Below are positions 23,434 to 35,375 of a stretch of 64,000 bases of DNA, in pieces. The notes under the pieces were generated by a model. That model saw only the letters and a list, made by a program, of their open reading frames with translations. It was not told the DNA's origin and did not search any database. This stretch comes from Guadua angustifolia. Taxonomy: Eukaryota; Streptophyta; Magnoliopsida; Poales; Poaceae. How positions within the stretch are numbered: the first letter of the stretch is position 1; every line of letters begins with the position of its first letter. A program made the position numbers and the translations under genes. Location: NCBI GenBank assembly GCA_036346375.1, contig CM070502.1, forward strand, positions 72,990,224 to 73,054,223, given 5' to 3'.

Positions 23434-25376
23434 TAAATATGTATTGTTCAATCTGATGTGGATCGTAACATGTCTTTTGTTTGACAAAAATTTCTTGCAG
23501 TGTGCTGAATCTTGTGCTAATGTGGAGATTTCTTATCTTTCCTGGAGCCCTTTCGGACTAATGTCATTGCATCAACATCTTATGGTGGAATTACTTGTAA
23601 GTGCTTTAATATTTTGCTTTTAATATTGTTCAATCAATTATACAGGTTTTTATGGTATAAATTATATGTGCAGCTGTTTGGGATGTCAGTGCGAAGTCAC
23701 CTTTGATCGGGTAATTATTTTTTCTTTTTTGCAATGCCTTCTAGATTTTAGCTGGGCGAATAACTTGTTGGTGTATCGAGAATGACAGTTGCAAGTCAGG
23801 TTGTATTGTCGTAATATGATTAGCCTTTTGGGTTATTATATCCAGTGAGTTTTGTTTGTGGGTGTTGTAGCTTGTGTATAACTGGTCGATGATCATCACA
23901 CAACTGCATGTATATGAACATTTTATCTCAATTTTAAGGCTCTTTGGTCATAAGTCCATTTGCAGCCTCTCAAAAGAAAAAAAAAGAACTACTGTTGGTC
24001 TGGATGCTTATAAATGTTCTCTTGAATAGGGGTTGCCAATCTGACAAAAGATGGTCAGTTGTGGAGTGGAGCCCTGTTGATGAAAATGTGATGGTTGTTG
24101 CAAATGAATGTTATGTTGATTTACCTTGTCTTCAGGTAATTCATTCTCTTCTTAGTCACTATATGTAATGTAGGTATTTCCAATGTTGGTTATATACCAC
24201 ATTACCATGGCAAAGTTATTTGGAAAACAGCCGTTGCAATTCTGTGTTAGTATAAAAAAGGCCATTACACATATACATGATTAACTTTATTGGGATTTGT
24301 ATTTACTGAACATGGAGCTTAAATTGTATTTGCATTCCATTTGCTTCTTCCTTGGAATTATTGTTTACTTGTGATATAATGTAAGTGGATGTCGAAGCCA
24401 TGTATATCATTTGGGTCATAGTGAGGATATCGTGTTTTGGTAGGTAGTACTCTGTAGTGCCTTATTTTATTATAAATTGTCTGGACTTTGCAGTGCACCA
24501 TCAGCCATATAGTGTTCTTAATTGCAGAAAATTGATCTGATGGTGTACAACATGTGACTAAACTATGTTGAAGTCTGAACTTAACCTGACCAGCACTGGA
24601 ACTTAAATTCAGACCTAAAAATCTGAACAATATCCTTTGGAGAGCTGAAACTCATTATAGCATATAGTAGCCTTGATCATGGAAGCTACTAGAAGCATGG
24701 ACTTATTAGCTGAAATTGTGCAGTGACATTTATATAAATTTCCCTAATTACGTTCTTCTTTTTATCCGTGTCCAATATAGCTTAATTGCTCTATTTTATT
24801 CAGGTGCGGGATTTAAGAAATATGACAAAACCTGTAGGAGAGTTCTGTGACAACTCAAAAGGTAGACTCACACACGTTTTCTTCACTTGTAATCCCAATG
24901 CTATAGATTTACAACATGTTTTGACTAATTTATTTTCAAAGGTGTGAGTGCTATCTCATGGTGCCCACACGATCAAGATCTTTTACTCATCTGCACCAAG
25001 AATGATAAGATAATGGTTTGGAGTATGAAAAATGAGCAGGTATATATAGATATTGTTGGATAGCCTGTGTGGATGTTTGTTTTAGATAAGTGTTTGATGT
25101 ATGTTTTTTTATTAACACAGGTTATCAGTGAGATGAGTGTTCCTAGTCGCTGCTTTGATGTGCATTGGAGTAAAAGCTCAGGACTTTTTGTGACTGCATC
25201 TGAGGGAGAGTGAGCTTGTATCAGCTGGGAGGTACTTGAGTTTATTATGTGTTAATTGTGTGCTACATGTAGTCTGTAGGTGCTGACGTGTTGGTTTTTT
25301 TGATGCAGACCGTCGATCCAAGGACTGATGCTAGCTGCTCAAGATACTTGAGCCCTTAACACTGTAGAGATGTAGG

Positions 25377-25806
25377 AGATGAAAATTTACCATGCGAGTT
25401 CAGCTTTAATTGTAGTCAGTTTTGCAGATGATTGATGTCGGGGATAAATCGAGATTTTTGCGGATGCTTGATGTGTTTTGCTGGGAGATTATTGATGTAG
25501 AGGATGAAATGTGATACGAGCTTTCTAGGTCTGGATGTGTCCACAGCTCCGTTAATTGGCATTTAAACTACATATCTCTTAGCTTCCCTCCGATCAAATT
25601 CGCCCGTATTCCGGTATATGTGCATGTCTCTAATACATAAGGCTCTGCTAATGCAGCGTGCTGTTTGCACATGGACGAACGGAACCGTATTGCAACTGAA
25701 GCCGGAGGTGATATTTTTTTGGAGTCCAACTCGATTGGATAACTGGACGAATACGAATACAATTCATGTATGTACGTATTTATAAATATGTGGCCATGCG
25801 CACGTG
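25377..25806. other. 3' flank of SEC31-like gene
   Basis: AT-rich sequence, likely 3' untranslated DNA followed by intergenic sequence. No gene or clear repeat boundary is seen. Confidence 0.5.
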
Positions 25807-26157
25807 TAGGAGGTGAAAACGGATCGAATACGTAGTGGCGGAGCCAGAGTCTCGTTAAGCCCCGGACTAAAATATGATGCGCTAAACTATGTACAAACAG
25901 CAAAAACTAAGCACATCAAGAAATTACAAAAAGTGAAACACAAACCATTATTATTTTCCTCAAACGTTTCTGCTGTAGGTGTTTGGTTAGTTTGTGGTTG
26001 CGGTCGTGGTTAGAAATAGGATGTCAGTTTCCTCTTCATTCTTTATTTCTGATTCAATATTTTTAATTAAATTAACATCAGGTTAACAATTAAAAACAGA
26101 GAAATCCAAGTATGCAAAACTAAAAGTAACAAATGTGCAATCGTTTGAATTTTCATC

Positions 26158-26160
<3 letters not shown>

Positions 26161-26220
<60 letters not shown>
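26161..26220. repeat. (TA)n microsatellite
   Basis: About 30 uninterrupted TA dinucleotides. Open frames of alternating Tyr-Ile across it are artefacts of the repeat. Confidence 0.97.
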
Positions 26221-26223
<3 letters not shown>

Positions 26224-26399
26224 TCAAATGAGCATCAACTATATGCATCGATCAAACAAGAAGCATTGGAGGAAGGTGTCTACGTGTGCATGGTATCACT
26301 TCTCGGCTTCTCCATACTAGCTAAAAGTTCTAATGAACAAAGGAAACAAGTAGGTACAGACAAGCCATGGACTTAGTCACTTACTGCTCTGCACCGAGC

Positions 26400-26459
26400 A
26401 GGTTCTTCGTGGACGACACGTCGATCCGGGTGTTCAAGAACAGCAAGGACCTTGCGGCC
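26400..26459 (+). pseudogene. Captured xyloglucan endotransglucosylase (XTH) fragment
   Basis: The plus frame reads RFFVDDTSIRVFKNSKDL, matching the segment FFVDDxPIRVFKN that follows the active-site region in XTH proteins (GH16 family, cell-wall xyloglucan remodelling). Only about 20 codons are kept, with an in-frame stop soon after (26478). It lies inside a non-autonomous transposon, so it is best read as a captured exon piece and not a gene. Confidence 0.6.
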
Positions 26460-27477
26460 TGGACGAGAGACGAGGACTGAGGATAGGTTGACGGCGAACT
26501 CCCTCGCGCAGTTGAGCGGTCGGCAGTCGAGGCGTCGACAGTTGAGCAGTCGCGTGGTCCCAGGCTCCCAGCAGTCCAGCAGTGTATGTACTCAATACTC
26601 TAGATGACTTATGACTGGATGTATTATATGGTATATACATACACAGGCTAGAAACTCCATGTCCAGGGCTGAAACCCACTCAGCCATGGGCCTAAATCCG
26701 CCCCTGCGAATATGGACGGATAATGGTTCTGCAATAATTGCTTTCATATTATTTTGTATACAAATACAGATAATCCGAATATAAACACAAATAATATCGA
26801 ACACCAGATATGGAGCGAATATGAATCGAAATGAATATGGTCACGGATATTTATCGAACCGAAAATCCTTTAAATTGTATACACGAAATGAACAAATAAA
26901 TAAAACCAGTTTAATTGATCAAAACATGTATGAAGTACATGTGGTGGTCCAAGATTTGCATTCTCTATTGAATTATGTTTAAAATAATAGACTATGAATT
27001 TTATGAGTTTTTCTGTATTTTTAGCTACTTATTTAAAATATTTTCTAGTTAAAGGCAGCAGAATTTGAATTTTTTATAAACTTTAAAATCTAGAAAATAT
27101 TGAAAAATATATTTTTTAAATGATGTACTGTCATGAACATCCCCAAAAAATTCATAACTTTTAAAGCTAGTTTGTTGATTTTAAAATTGAACTTAATTTC
27201 TAGATTAATGAAATTAGAAAATAATTTTGAAATTTAGAAATCTTTTTTATCGAAACAGTAGCCTTGGCCTAACCTGGATACCTAAATATCTAGATAATCC
27301 GACCTCTAAATATCTAGATAATCCAGATCCGCATTTGTATTCGGTGGATAGTAAGCTACCAAATCTGTATTCGTATCGATAGAATAAAATTTTATTTATT
27401 TCTAATCTGATACTATTCAACCCATAAAATTCATATTCAAAAATTATTAAAAATTATTCAATCCGTTTTGGTCCCAG

Positions 27478-28572
27478 GTACACGTGTGTACACGCCCACT
27501 TCAGCGCCTTCTGCAAGCACTGGCGCGGTGGCGCCGCATCACCACCTGCCCCTACTTCCTGGCTGCCTACTCCCGCCCCGGCCGCCGGAGCTCCTCGTTT
27601 GCCAGGAGCGCTACAAGCGCGCCCCTGGCGCCACGAACGCAATCGTCGCTGTCCCTCTCGCTGGCGTCGACGGCGATGGTGCGGGGCCGGGGTGCCGGCG
27701 TTTCCTCCAACATGGCAGACTCTTTTTTGAACTGAACATGGCAGACTCTCGCGCCTCTTCGCTTCTTTCCATGGCCTCCTGCTGTTCTCGCGAAGGCAGG
27801 TGGGCTTTCTGATCTGTAACCCGGCCACGCGGCAGTGGGCCAGCCAGCCTACGCCGGCGCCAGACTACTTCCATCGGCCGTCCGGCGAGTACCGTGTGTT
27901 GTGCCACGCCGGGAAGGACGTCGATCCTCCGGTTCACTACATCCTGTCGACCGGCGCTGCCGAGCCACGGCTGCTCAGCCCAGTCGCACGCCCCGAACGG
28001 TGGTACGGTTTCCCGCCCAGTGGCGTGGTTCTTGGCGAGATCCTGCATTGGGCGCAGCATCTCGATGCCGGCAAAAGAGGCAAGATGGTGGCGTTCGACA
28101 CGGTGTCGGAGACGTTCCGGCTGATGTCGCCGCCTCCCGTGACCGGCTGCGAGATCGACGACATCAGCCTGTTCGACATGCACCGGACGCTCGCCGCGTC
28201 GGCGGTGAGCGAGTGGCCGTACGTGGACGTCTGGGCCCTCGAAGACTACGACGGGGAAAGGTACGTAGGCGCGCCGCCTCTGCGTCGAGTTGACTCTGCC
28301 GGGGCTTGTCGGCGGTCGGTTGTGCGGCGAAGCCGTGGCTGGCCTTGAGGGTGACGTCCTCGTCGTGGTGGCCTCAAGCTGGGTGGTTCTGTACGACATG
28401 AAGGAGAAGAGGACGGTGAGCAAGGTTGACCTTCACCATGGCGAGGCCAATAATCTCATGTGGTGGATGGTGGTCCCTCCACAGGGAGAGCCTCGTGCCG
28501 GCGGTGGCGTTCAAGCAGCAGCAGACCTACTTCTGGCCGGCCGGCGAGCCGTTTCTGCAATTCTGCACTTGA
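27478..28572 (+). pseudogene. F-box-associated protein, 5'-truncated and frameshifted
   Basis: F-box proteins are substrate adaptors of SCF ubiquitin ligases. The locus shows the end of the F-box helix region (RWRRITTCPYFLAAYSR), then LVCQERYKRAPGA, then the clear F-box-associated stretch FLICNPATRQW (27807-27840), followed by VLGEILHWAQHLDAGKRGKMVAFDTVSETF and VLYDMKEKRTVSKVDLHHG. The end, PAVAFKQQQTYFWPAGEPF, reaches a TGA at 28570-28572. At least three frame changes are needed (about 27590, 28265 and 28480). The N-terminal F-box is missing where the degenerate hAT-like element ends. The family is very numerous in grasses and often decays, so a pseudogene is likely. Confidence 0.75.
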
Positions 28573-28583
28573 TTTATATTGTA

Positions 28584-28614
28584 CTAGACACGTGGGCGCG
28601 GCGCACGCCGCGCC
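28584..28614 (-). mobile_element. Helitron-like 3' terminus (minus strand)
   Basis: On the minus strand a perfect 9-bp stem hairpin (GGCGCGGCG-TG-CGCCGCGCC) is followed by CACGTGT and CTAG, then T. A short GC hairpin a few bases before CTRR and insertion before T are the hallmarks of Helitron 3' ends. The element body would extend to higher coordinates (28615 onward); I could not find a clear TC-type 5' end, so its length is unknown. Confidence 0.55.
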
Positions 28615-29230
28615 GTAACGCGACAAGCGTAATACGGAATCAGAAAAAATAGACTAAACTGTAATTTTAGAAAGCTGTGGTCGCCAATTCGCGAAAACCG
28701 AAAATTCAGGGGTCTTTTCGTAAAGAAGGCATAAAATTGATAAAAACAGACTAACACGTAATTTCCTAAAAGTTCGGAAATTGTTTCGGCTAAATCTAGA
28801 AGTTTCAAAGTCTTTCTCATAGAAAAAGGAGGGTCTTCTCGTAAATTCCCGAGCTAAAAAGGACCCCTACGTAATTTCGAAAATTTGGCAGGTTCTTTTC
28901 GCAAAAAAAAACACGCTCAGCGCGTGCCCAAAAAAAACGCGTTGCTCCACCGAACACCAGCGACGTGTCGGCCGGGAAAATTAGAGCGCAAGCGCGCGCA
29001 GGAGGGTTCAAAACCGCGACCTCTCGCTCGCAACGCACGCGCGCTACTGCTACGCCACGACGCCGTTTGAGCTTAACCGCCGCGATTAATAACTTAAGCC
29101 GGACAACCGCGTTAAAAAAGCAGGCGCCGTGGCTCAACGATCTTCGCGCCGTACGAACGGCGGCCCGTTTTTCTGCTCACGCTAGCGACGCGTCGCTCGG
29201 CGCCGCGTCCACGCCGCGCGCAAATTGACG
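28615..29230 (-). other. Probable Helitron body, GC-rich, with tRNA-like promoter boxes
   Basis: No protein is recognised. Repeated phrases of the type gggtcttttcgtaaa / aaattcccgag occur several times (28707, 28830, 28890). On the minus strand TGGCGTAGCAG (29047-29057) fits the pol III A-box TRGYNNANNNG, and GGTTTTGAACCC (29004-29015) resembles a degraded B-box. This suggests a tRNA-derived SINE-like piece. Confidence 0.4.
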
Positions 29231-29350
29231 AATTTGATCATGAAAATTTATATGTAGATGGGGTAAGATGAGATGTACATCCATGATTTTTTTCAGAATT
29301 TTTTGAAACTTTTCTTAGTTGGATTGCACAGTAATTACACGGGGCCGATT
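29231..29350. repeat. Single arm related to the fold-back element at 37496-37834
   Basis: The stretch with catgatttttttcagaa, acttttcttagttgg and cacagtaattacacgg parallels the right arm of the fold-back repeat (ttttttcagaatttttcatgac, ttagttggtgtgcacgg, tacacgg). Only one arm is present here. Confidence 0.5.
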
Positions 29351-30190
29351 GACACGCGATCGTTGCCTCTATGTAATGCTACTCTAGTATTATTCAATCA
29401 TCCGAATTTGGTTTCGTTGAACTGCAGCATCCAAGCTCGCATCGTGCACATGACTTGCTCTGGAATGTTCTAGAAGGTCTCGTTCAGGTGGGCCCTACTC
29501 AGGGTTACAAATTTTCGCTGAGACTCCAAATCTTGATGGAATATTTCTATAATAATTTCGGTAAATTTTGGTGAGATTTCTGTAAAATCGGCCAAAATTT
29601 CAATTTTCAGACATGAAATTATCAGATTTCAAATTTGATTGAAATTACTAAATTTCAAATTTGGTTTTTGAGTTTTGATCGAAATTTCAAAATCTCGTCG
29701 AAAATTCAGATTTAAATCAATTCGAAATATGATCCAACAATAAAATTTGAAACCTTACCCCACTTTGCAGGGCACTCCCAGGGCGGACACTAACATGACT
29801 GGCCCAGGGACGGACAAAGGCATTACCTTTTTAACCATATGTTTGGGGGCTTTTAAGACAGCTATAACTTTCGAAAAGCTAATAAGTCCTTTAGGCAGTT
29901 TAATTTTTAAGCGATTTTTGGTATAAATTAGAGCCATATATTAATATAACTAACAAAATCAAAAGCTAAAAGCTGAATTGAACATACTTTTACAACTTAT
30001 TACTGGAGAAAATTAACTATTTATTAAACAGTTTAATTTTGTCAGCAATAAACTGCCAAAGCAGTCACAGTCCAGCTTTTAACTCCTGCTCCGTCCGTTT
30101 GGAGATGGGCGGTCAAGATCGACGTGCGGAACCTGACTAGAAGCTTTGGTAAAGCCTAGACTAGAACCTCTGGAGCGCATTGCGAGCGAC
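29351..30190. other. Intergenic, AT-rich, then UBE3D promoter
   Basis: The part 29500-29760 is rich in gaaatttc/aaatttc words (probable old repeat). The sequence from about 30080 to 30190 is upstream of the next gene. No TATA box is evident. Confidence 0.45.
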
Positions 30191-33100
30191 ATGGCCGCCG
30201 CCTCTTTGCCGGCGACCACGCGCACCGGCGGCAATGGCGGTACACGTGGGAAACCCTAGCCCACCTTCCTCTCCTCCGCCTCTACCTCTTCCACCGCGCT
30301 CACTCCGCCACGCCCTCCCACCTCCGCGCCGACCTCCGCCTCGACGATTCCCTCCTGCTCCTCTCCTTCTCCCTCGCCGGGGACCCCGTATTCCTCAGGG
30401 TTCCCGTCCCGAGGGTGCTCGTAGATCCCTCTGCCCCACCCGAATGCCGCGCCGCGGGGGACCACGTCGAGGTCCGCCTCACCCTCGTCCTCCCCGTCGA
30501 CCACCCCGTGGTCGCCGCGGCCTTTCCCCCTCCCCCCGGCGTGGAGCCACCCGCGCCTCTCACCCTCCGCGATGGTGAGTTTCTTCTGGGTTGTCTTTCC
30601 TTGTGAAATCAGGTGAGGTTTAGTTTTCCTATTGCTTCCTGAAGTGGAGCTTTGTATGGATTTTAGCTCAGTCTTTAGTCCAATTGGAATTGTGTGTAGT
30701 AGTAACTCAAAGTTGCCTTGAGCTCCCGACATTTTAATAATATCTCTAATTTGATTTGCACTTTCAAGTGCTAGTGAAATGTTAATATATTACCTTCATG
30801 TTTATCTCCCCTTTCTTTTCAAATTGAAAATTTATTCCTGGTTCTTTTTCTTGGATAAGCAGATTTAAAGAGTCTATCTTCTGGAAATGTTCACTTGTAT
30901 TGCAAAACTTGTTCAGCAAGGTTGACAAAACAGCCACTAAGGTAGAGCATTGGCATCCTTGTGATTGCTAGTTATTTTGTACTTTGCATCGTCTAGTCTT
31001 CAGTTTTGTGTGTCTTTTTTTTTTTACAAATGGAAAGATATGCGGTAATTTAACTTGCTTAAATCATATTGCTGACGCTTAGTGATTCATACTTAGCAAC
31101 ATCCAAGCCATGACATTCCTTTTAGTATGTTATGTAAGAATCATGGAAAATCAATTTGCGGAAATTGGAATGTTATTGGGGGAAGGTTTTTCCCCAGCGT
31201 ACTGTATCTAATATCTAACTTAATGTATAATAAGAGGTTTCTTGATCGAGTCAAACAAGTTGTCATTATTCATGTCTCTTGTGCAAACTATTCTATTCAC
31301 ATGTAATTAGTAGGTAACTTAAAATATGCCTTGCAATTTCATATCATCTCTCTTGGTTTTAAGTTGGAGAGGTCTTACTATGGGATGATTTCTCTGCTTG
31401 ATCAGACAGGTTTACAAAGGTGTGATGGAATGTAATGTTCTAAAGAAGCGCCAACATTAGATTATTCAACTTGTGTTGCTTGCTATGCTGGAAGCATCTG
31501 AATCTGACTTGAGGGACAACATGGATAGTGGGAAAGGAAAGCGTTGGTTGTTTTGGGACTTTGGGTGTAGTCTTCTATTCTGGTTGTTACTTAGAAGATA
31601 TATGATTGGGTCCTTAGATATACCTAGAACTCAAATTTCTAAAACTAGCTGCTACCTACAGATCACAAAGCCTAGGAATTTCTTATTGAAAGCAAGCATC
31701 TTTGGTTATTGCACACAGATTTAGCCTACTTATGACTTGGTGTACATTGGCAAGCTTTTGCTCATGGTTCTCTATTAGTTCGTAAAACTAGTCTTGAAAA
31801 CTGGGTGTAAAACTTGTGTTTCAAAATTCTTATGGTGCAAGATTTCCTTGAATATTCATTGCAAAAAACAAAATTTCCTTGAATATTATCTTGCTGGTGA
31901 TGGTGAGTCACACAATCAAGATGCCCATTTTTCAGGGACATTGTGGAAATGCCATCTTTAAATTGGGAGGATGTGGCTGACAATTGGTTTGGTGGATGTT
32001 GCACCTCTTTTGGAGGTGCAAGTGAGAAGCTAGTATCACAATATATCAGTGCATATGGTCGCCTGGAGGGAACAAGTCTACTAGATTCTACCTCTGTTAG
32101 TATAAAAAAGGATTATCTTGAGATGGATTTAGTGTCGAAAGTAGCTAGTTCAGTGCCTGGTCGTGATTTTGTTGCACTACAAGAAGCTGTGTCTGATGTT
32201 AGTGTAGGAAAAGATCATACCGCCGAGAAGATAAAATTGAATAATTCAGAAGAGGAGATGTATCACATAAAGAAAATTGGTTCTAGTCATGTGCAACCTC
32301 CCGCTGTTTTGGAAGAGGGGCCTTGTGTTAACATTACTGAAAAAAATGGAGGCACTCCTTGGACTGATCAATCTGGTACTGTTCATCTAAGAAATGATGT
32401 TGATGTAAACACTGAGAAGTCTAAAAATGACTGTTGTGTTGAAAACGTGGATAAACCTACTGAAGAGACTGATTTGTCATTGGTAGATCCATGCAATTGC
32501 TGCTGTGACAGTGGAGACAGTGGAAAAGTTGAAGATAACCCTTCTAAAATGTCCTCTGGGAGCCACAAAGCATGGACTATGTTGGACAGCCAAAGGGATT
32601 ACAAATTAACAAAAAGTATTTCTCTTGGTAGTAGCTTTATTGTTAAAGCATCTAACCTTCTGAACGATGTTGACTGGGTTGAACTTCAATGTGCTCATTG
32701 CTCATCACCTCTTGGGTCATATCCTTCACAACGTTCCCGTGCTCCAGAGGATGGCCGGGTACGACTATTTAAGTGCTACACATCCTCAGACCTTCCTGTT
32801 GGTGGTCCTCATGATGTGTTCAGGTCAGTATCTGCGCTTCTCATTAGTTTTGGGATAACTGGTGTGCAACAATTCATATGTATAGTTAGGCAGTTAAAGC
32901 CTGATATTCCCTGTCATTCTCTGTGGATATTCTACATTTGCTTGTTGCTAATAGGCTGATTTCATTGCTGATACATGGACAAGCATTATCTATGTGCAGG
33001 AGACATACATTGGAAAGACTTTTTGTTAATTTGCTGCTTGAAATTGCTGAAGATGAAATATCTTTTCGTACAGTGGTCAGAGATTTGAAAACCAAAAGGC

Positions 33101-33933
33101 CCATCCTGCAAATAGTCCTTCTTAGTTCAACAGCATGGTTGTTTTCTGGCTTTTGCTACTGAAAACGATATGGATGGCTCACATGGCACAGCACATCTGC
33201 AGCCTGCTGTTAAACTGTTGTATTCTAATTGCAGTAATGCCTCAGAAGCAGACTTAAGGTATGTCATACGCTAACATACACTTGATATGTTGTTTCATTA
33301 CCTAGTAATGTCAAAATTTGGATTGTTGTCTTTCTTTGGCCAAATTCTTAATTCAGCAATTATTCAGTTACTTGATACAAACATACATTGAAAATCTGTA
33401 TTTTTTAGTTCATTTTTATGCATCCAATGAAACAAATAAAATATTGAAGAAGTGAAGAGATGAACTATCTATATTTTTTTTAGTACCATGGGTGGTCCTT
33501 GGTTCGTATCCTGTCTCGCCCCCAGATTTGCCCCTGCCTAATGGCTTGAGGTAGTGCTTTTGTTGATGGGAAGTATGCTGATGTTTGCATACCTATCATA
33601 CTTTTGAAAGTTTTAAATGTACCTCGATGTCAGTTTTCTACATCTGCATTGACAATTTTATTGCATTTCTGCACGTCTGTTGCATGCAAAGTCACAAAGG
33701 CAATATATACCATGCTTATTTTCTTCTCTTTTGCTGCCTCCTTTTCTCACCTTCTACTTTTTCCAATATGCAGGACAGTAGAGGAGTGGTCATCGAAATA
33801 TCGGGCTGAAGAGTTATACATGATGGGGTGTCAAATAAATGAACTTATTGAATGCCTCAGCTCAGCTATGGATAAGTTTCCACTTTCTTGCTCTTCTCTT
33901 GAAGGAATGTATCTCTCATCTTTGGAGCGATGA
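30191..33933 (+). CDS. UBE3D-like: UBE3D-like E3 ubiquitin ligase (HECT_2 family)
   Basis: Exons: 30191-30574, 30863-30941, 31936-32823, 33000-33258 and 33774-33933, ending in TGA (33931-33933). The protein would be about 590 residues. Family features: WETLAHLPLLRLYLFH and GDPVFLRVPVPRVLVDP in exon 1; CKTCSARL (C-x2-C) in exon 2; LNWEDVADNWFGGCC, then CAHCSSPLG in exon 3; and the conserved end VEEWSSKYRAEELYMMGCQ with LPLS-like motifs. UBE3D (UBE2CBP) binds the E2 UBE2C and accepts ubiquitin in animals; the plant role is little known. Exon 3 encodes a long acidic, poorly conserved linker. Two one-base frame breaks are visible: between the ATG at 30191 and RYTWETL (near 30234), and near 33155 before ATENDMDGS. 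The other junctions are in frame, so these may be sequence errors in a working gene. Confidence 0.82.
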
Positions 33934-35373
33934 CTTAGTATAAGATAATAGTGGATTACTTCATCATGCCCCGACTGGTCATAGTTTCATGCATATCTGA
34001 TGGGGACTCAAATCAAATATATTGAGCAGCATACCTGCCCACGCTCAGTTTAGTTAGTAGTCACTCAGCAAGCTCATTGATCATCTCATCTGCGCACTGA
34101 AAGACTTCTGGGCTTTGCCCTCTGCTGTCAAATGACCGAATGACATTCGGAATAGAGTAACTGGGTAACAGTGGATCCAGCTACCACTGAGTTCTGGTTC
34201 AGCTGGCTTCTGGTAATAGGCGATTCAGCCTTCTGGTAATCTACTTCAAACAGGATTTGGCATGTTGTTGTAGCTCTAAAGAGTTAAAATGATCAACCTT
34301 AACCCACCAACCTACTTGTATTCTGTATTCCGATACATGTCTAGATTCTCTCCATTAATGGAGCTATTTTCGATTCTTTGAAATGCATTGATGGAGTGAT
34401 CTCAATTCTCAAGTGACGCATTATATTTCTTCAATTCTGATGGTCCGGTGGAAGTGAAGCATCCCTGTAAGTAACGTAACCAGGCATAACTAAGTCCTCA
34501 GGATATGCAGATTGGCCTAAGTTCATGCTGATGTCTGTGATCCTAAAACAACCATATCATTCTCCTTAGATGCATATTGGTTTACTTTATGGAGAATGCT
34601 GCTTGCAACTTGCAAGATTTGTGCCTGGTCACATTCATCTGATATAAACTGATATCCTGGTGCAACTAGTAGGCACACAAATATGAATGGCTTGGTATAT
34701 AGCTAAAGGAAACAGTGCTCGAATCTTGCATTGGTATAGTGTAGAAGTACAACCATTGTCCCCTCACCCCTGTGATGGGAGAGTACTACCCTAGCTTTCT
34801 GCAACATAACATCAACCCAGATGTTCCACATGGATGTGTACATCTTGTTGTTTTCCTAAAAGAATTATTTCTTCTTATTTTCCATTTGACCGTATGATCT
34901 AGTTCAACACAAAAAGCAGTACTTCATTTTTACCGTACCAATTACATAACTTTGCACACAATATTTTACCATATTGATGACATGTTTCTGATGGCACACT
35001 TCAAACTCTCTCTTTTTTTATGCATTTCATCATTGCATGCATAGATGAAAAGAACCTAACCCAGCCTGTGATAAATGAGGTGACTGTACATGCAAACCTT
35101 CGCATGGATATGTAGATGTGTACAAAGGCTATGGCCATGTTGTGTCCATGTCACTGTGTTTTGGGCACATGATGCTATAGACCCTTTCCAAAACCATGAA
35201 AGCGCCATGGAAAGGGCTCATGATTTATCAAGTGTTGTTACACAATAACACAATTGGTTGGTAAAGCACAATAGGTACATGCATGGAAGGGTGAACAATG
35301 ACCTAGCCTACCGATCTAGAGATGTCATATCCTCTTACAATTACATAGCTGGAGAGAAAAGACTACTACAATA
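33934..35373. other. Intergenic, 3' of UBE3D-like gene
   Basis: Includes the 3' untranslated part. I see no open reading frame with a known domain and no terminal repeats. Confidence 0.55.
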
Positions 35374-35375
35374 TA

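Larger units (their letters stand above)
14833..25376 (+). pseudogene. SEC31-like: SEC31-like COPII coat protein, WD40 propeller only, frame broken
   Basis: SEC31 forms the outer cage of COPII vesicles at ER exit sites. Exons from splice sites: 14833-15152, 15549-15639, 16006-16125, 23501-23596, 23674-23710, 24030-24135, 24804-24861, 24942-25039, 25121-25231 and 25309 to about 25376. The product starts near MALVKSEDTATSTLSF and reads through successive WD blades ending VVAVWDP, ILVWDL, TSVWDV and IMVWSMK, with the family stretches FLAAGTVPGS, LVAGGLESG, FAKHSGP and GLAFSARTPNLLASGA. Two one-base losses break it: near 23553, after LSWSPF, and near 25211, where TGA follows ASEGE. Plant SEC31 normally continues for about 700 more residues of proline-rich and C-terminal helical region; here nothing follows 25376. 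It is a truncated duplicate or an assembly-damaged gene. The third intron (16126-23500) is swollen by a Copia element. Confidence 0.82.
25831..26706. mobile_element. Nested MITE-like element carrying host gene fragment
   Basis: The termini gtggcggagccag and, inverted, caggggcggatttag share GGCGGA-type ends common to a non-autonomous class II family in grasses. The 6-bp sequence CGAATA flanks both sides (25825-25830 and 26707-26712), a probable target duplication. The interior contains a TA microsatellite and a captured XTH fragment. Confidence 0.45.
25807..27476. mobile_element. Degenerate hAT-like element with nested insertion
   Basis: The left end taggaggtgaaaacggatcgaa and the right end ttcaatccgttttggtccca form an imperfect terminal inverted repeat of the TAGGGATGAAAACGG type seen intact at 47141. 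The interior has AT-rich subterminal motifs (cggatatttatcgaaccg, ctagataatccgacc) usual in this family. A target duplication is not exact; cacgtg occurs near both ends. The call rests mainly on termini and internal motifs. Confidence 0.4.

Noticed and set aside
26135..26376. Tyr-Ile repeat proteins
   Set aside because: They are translations of the (TA)n microsatellite.
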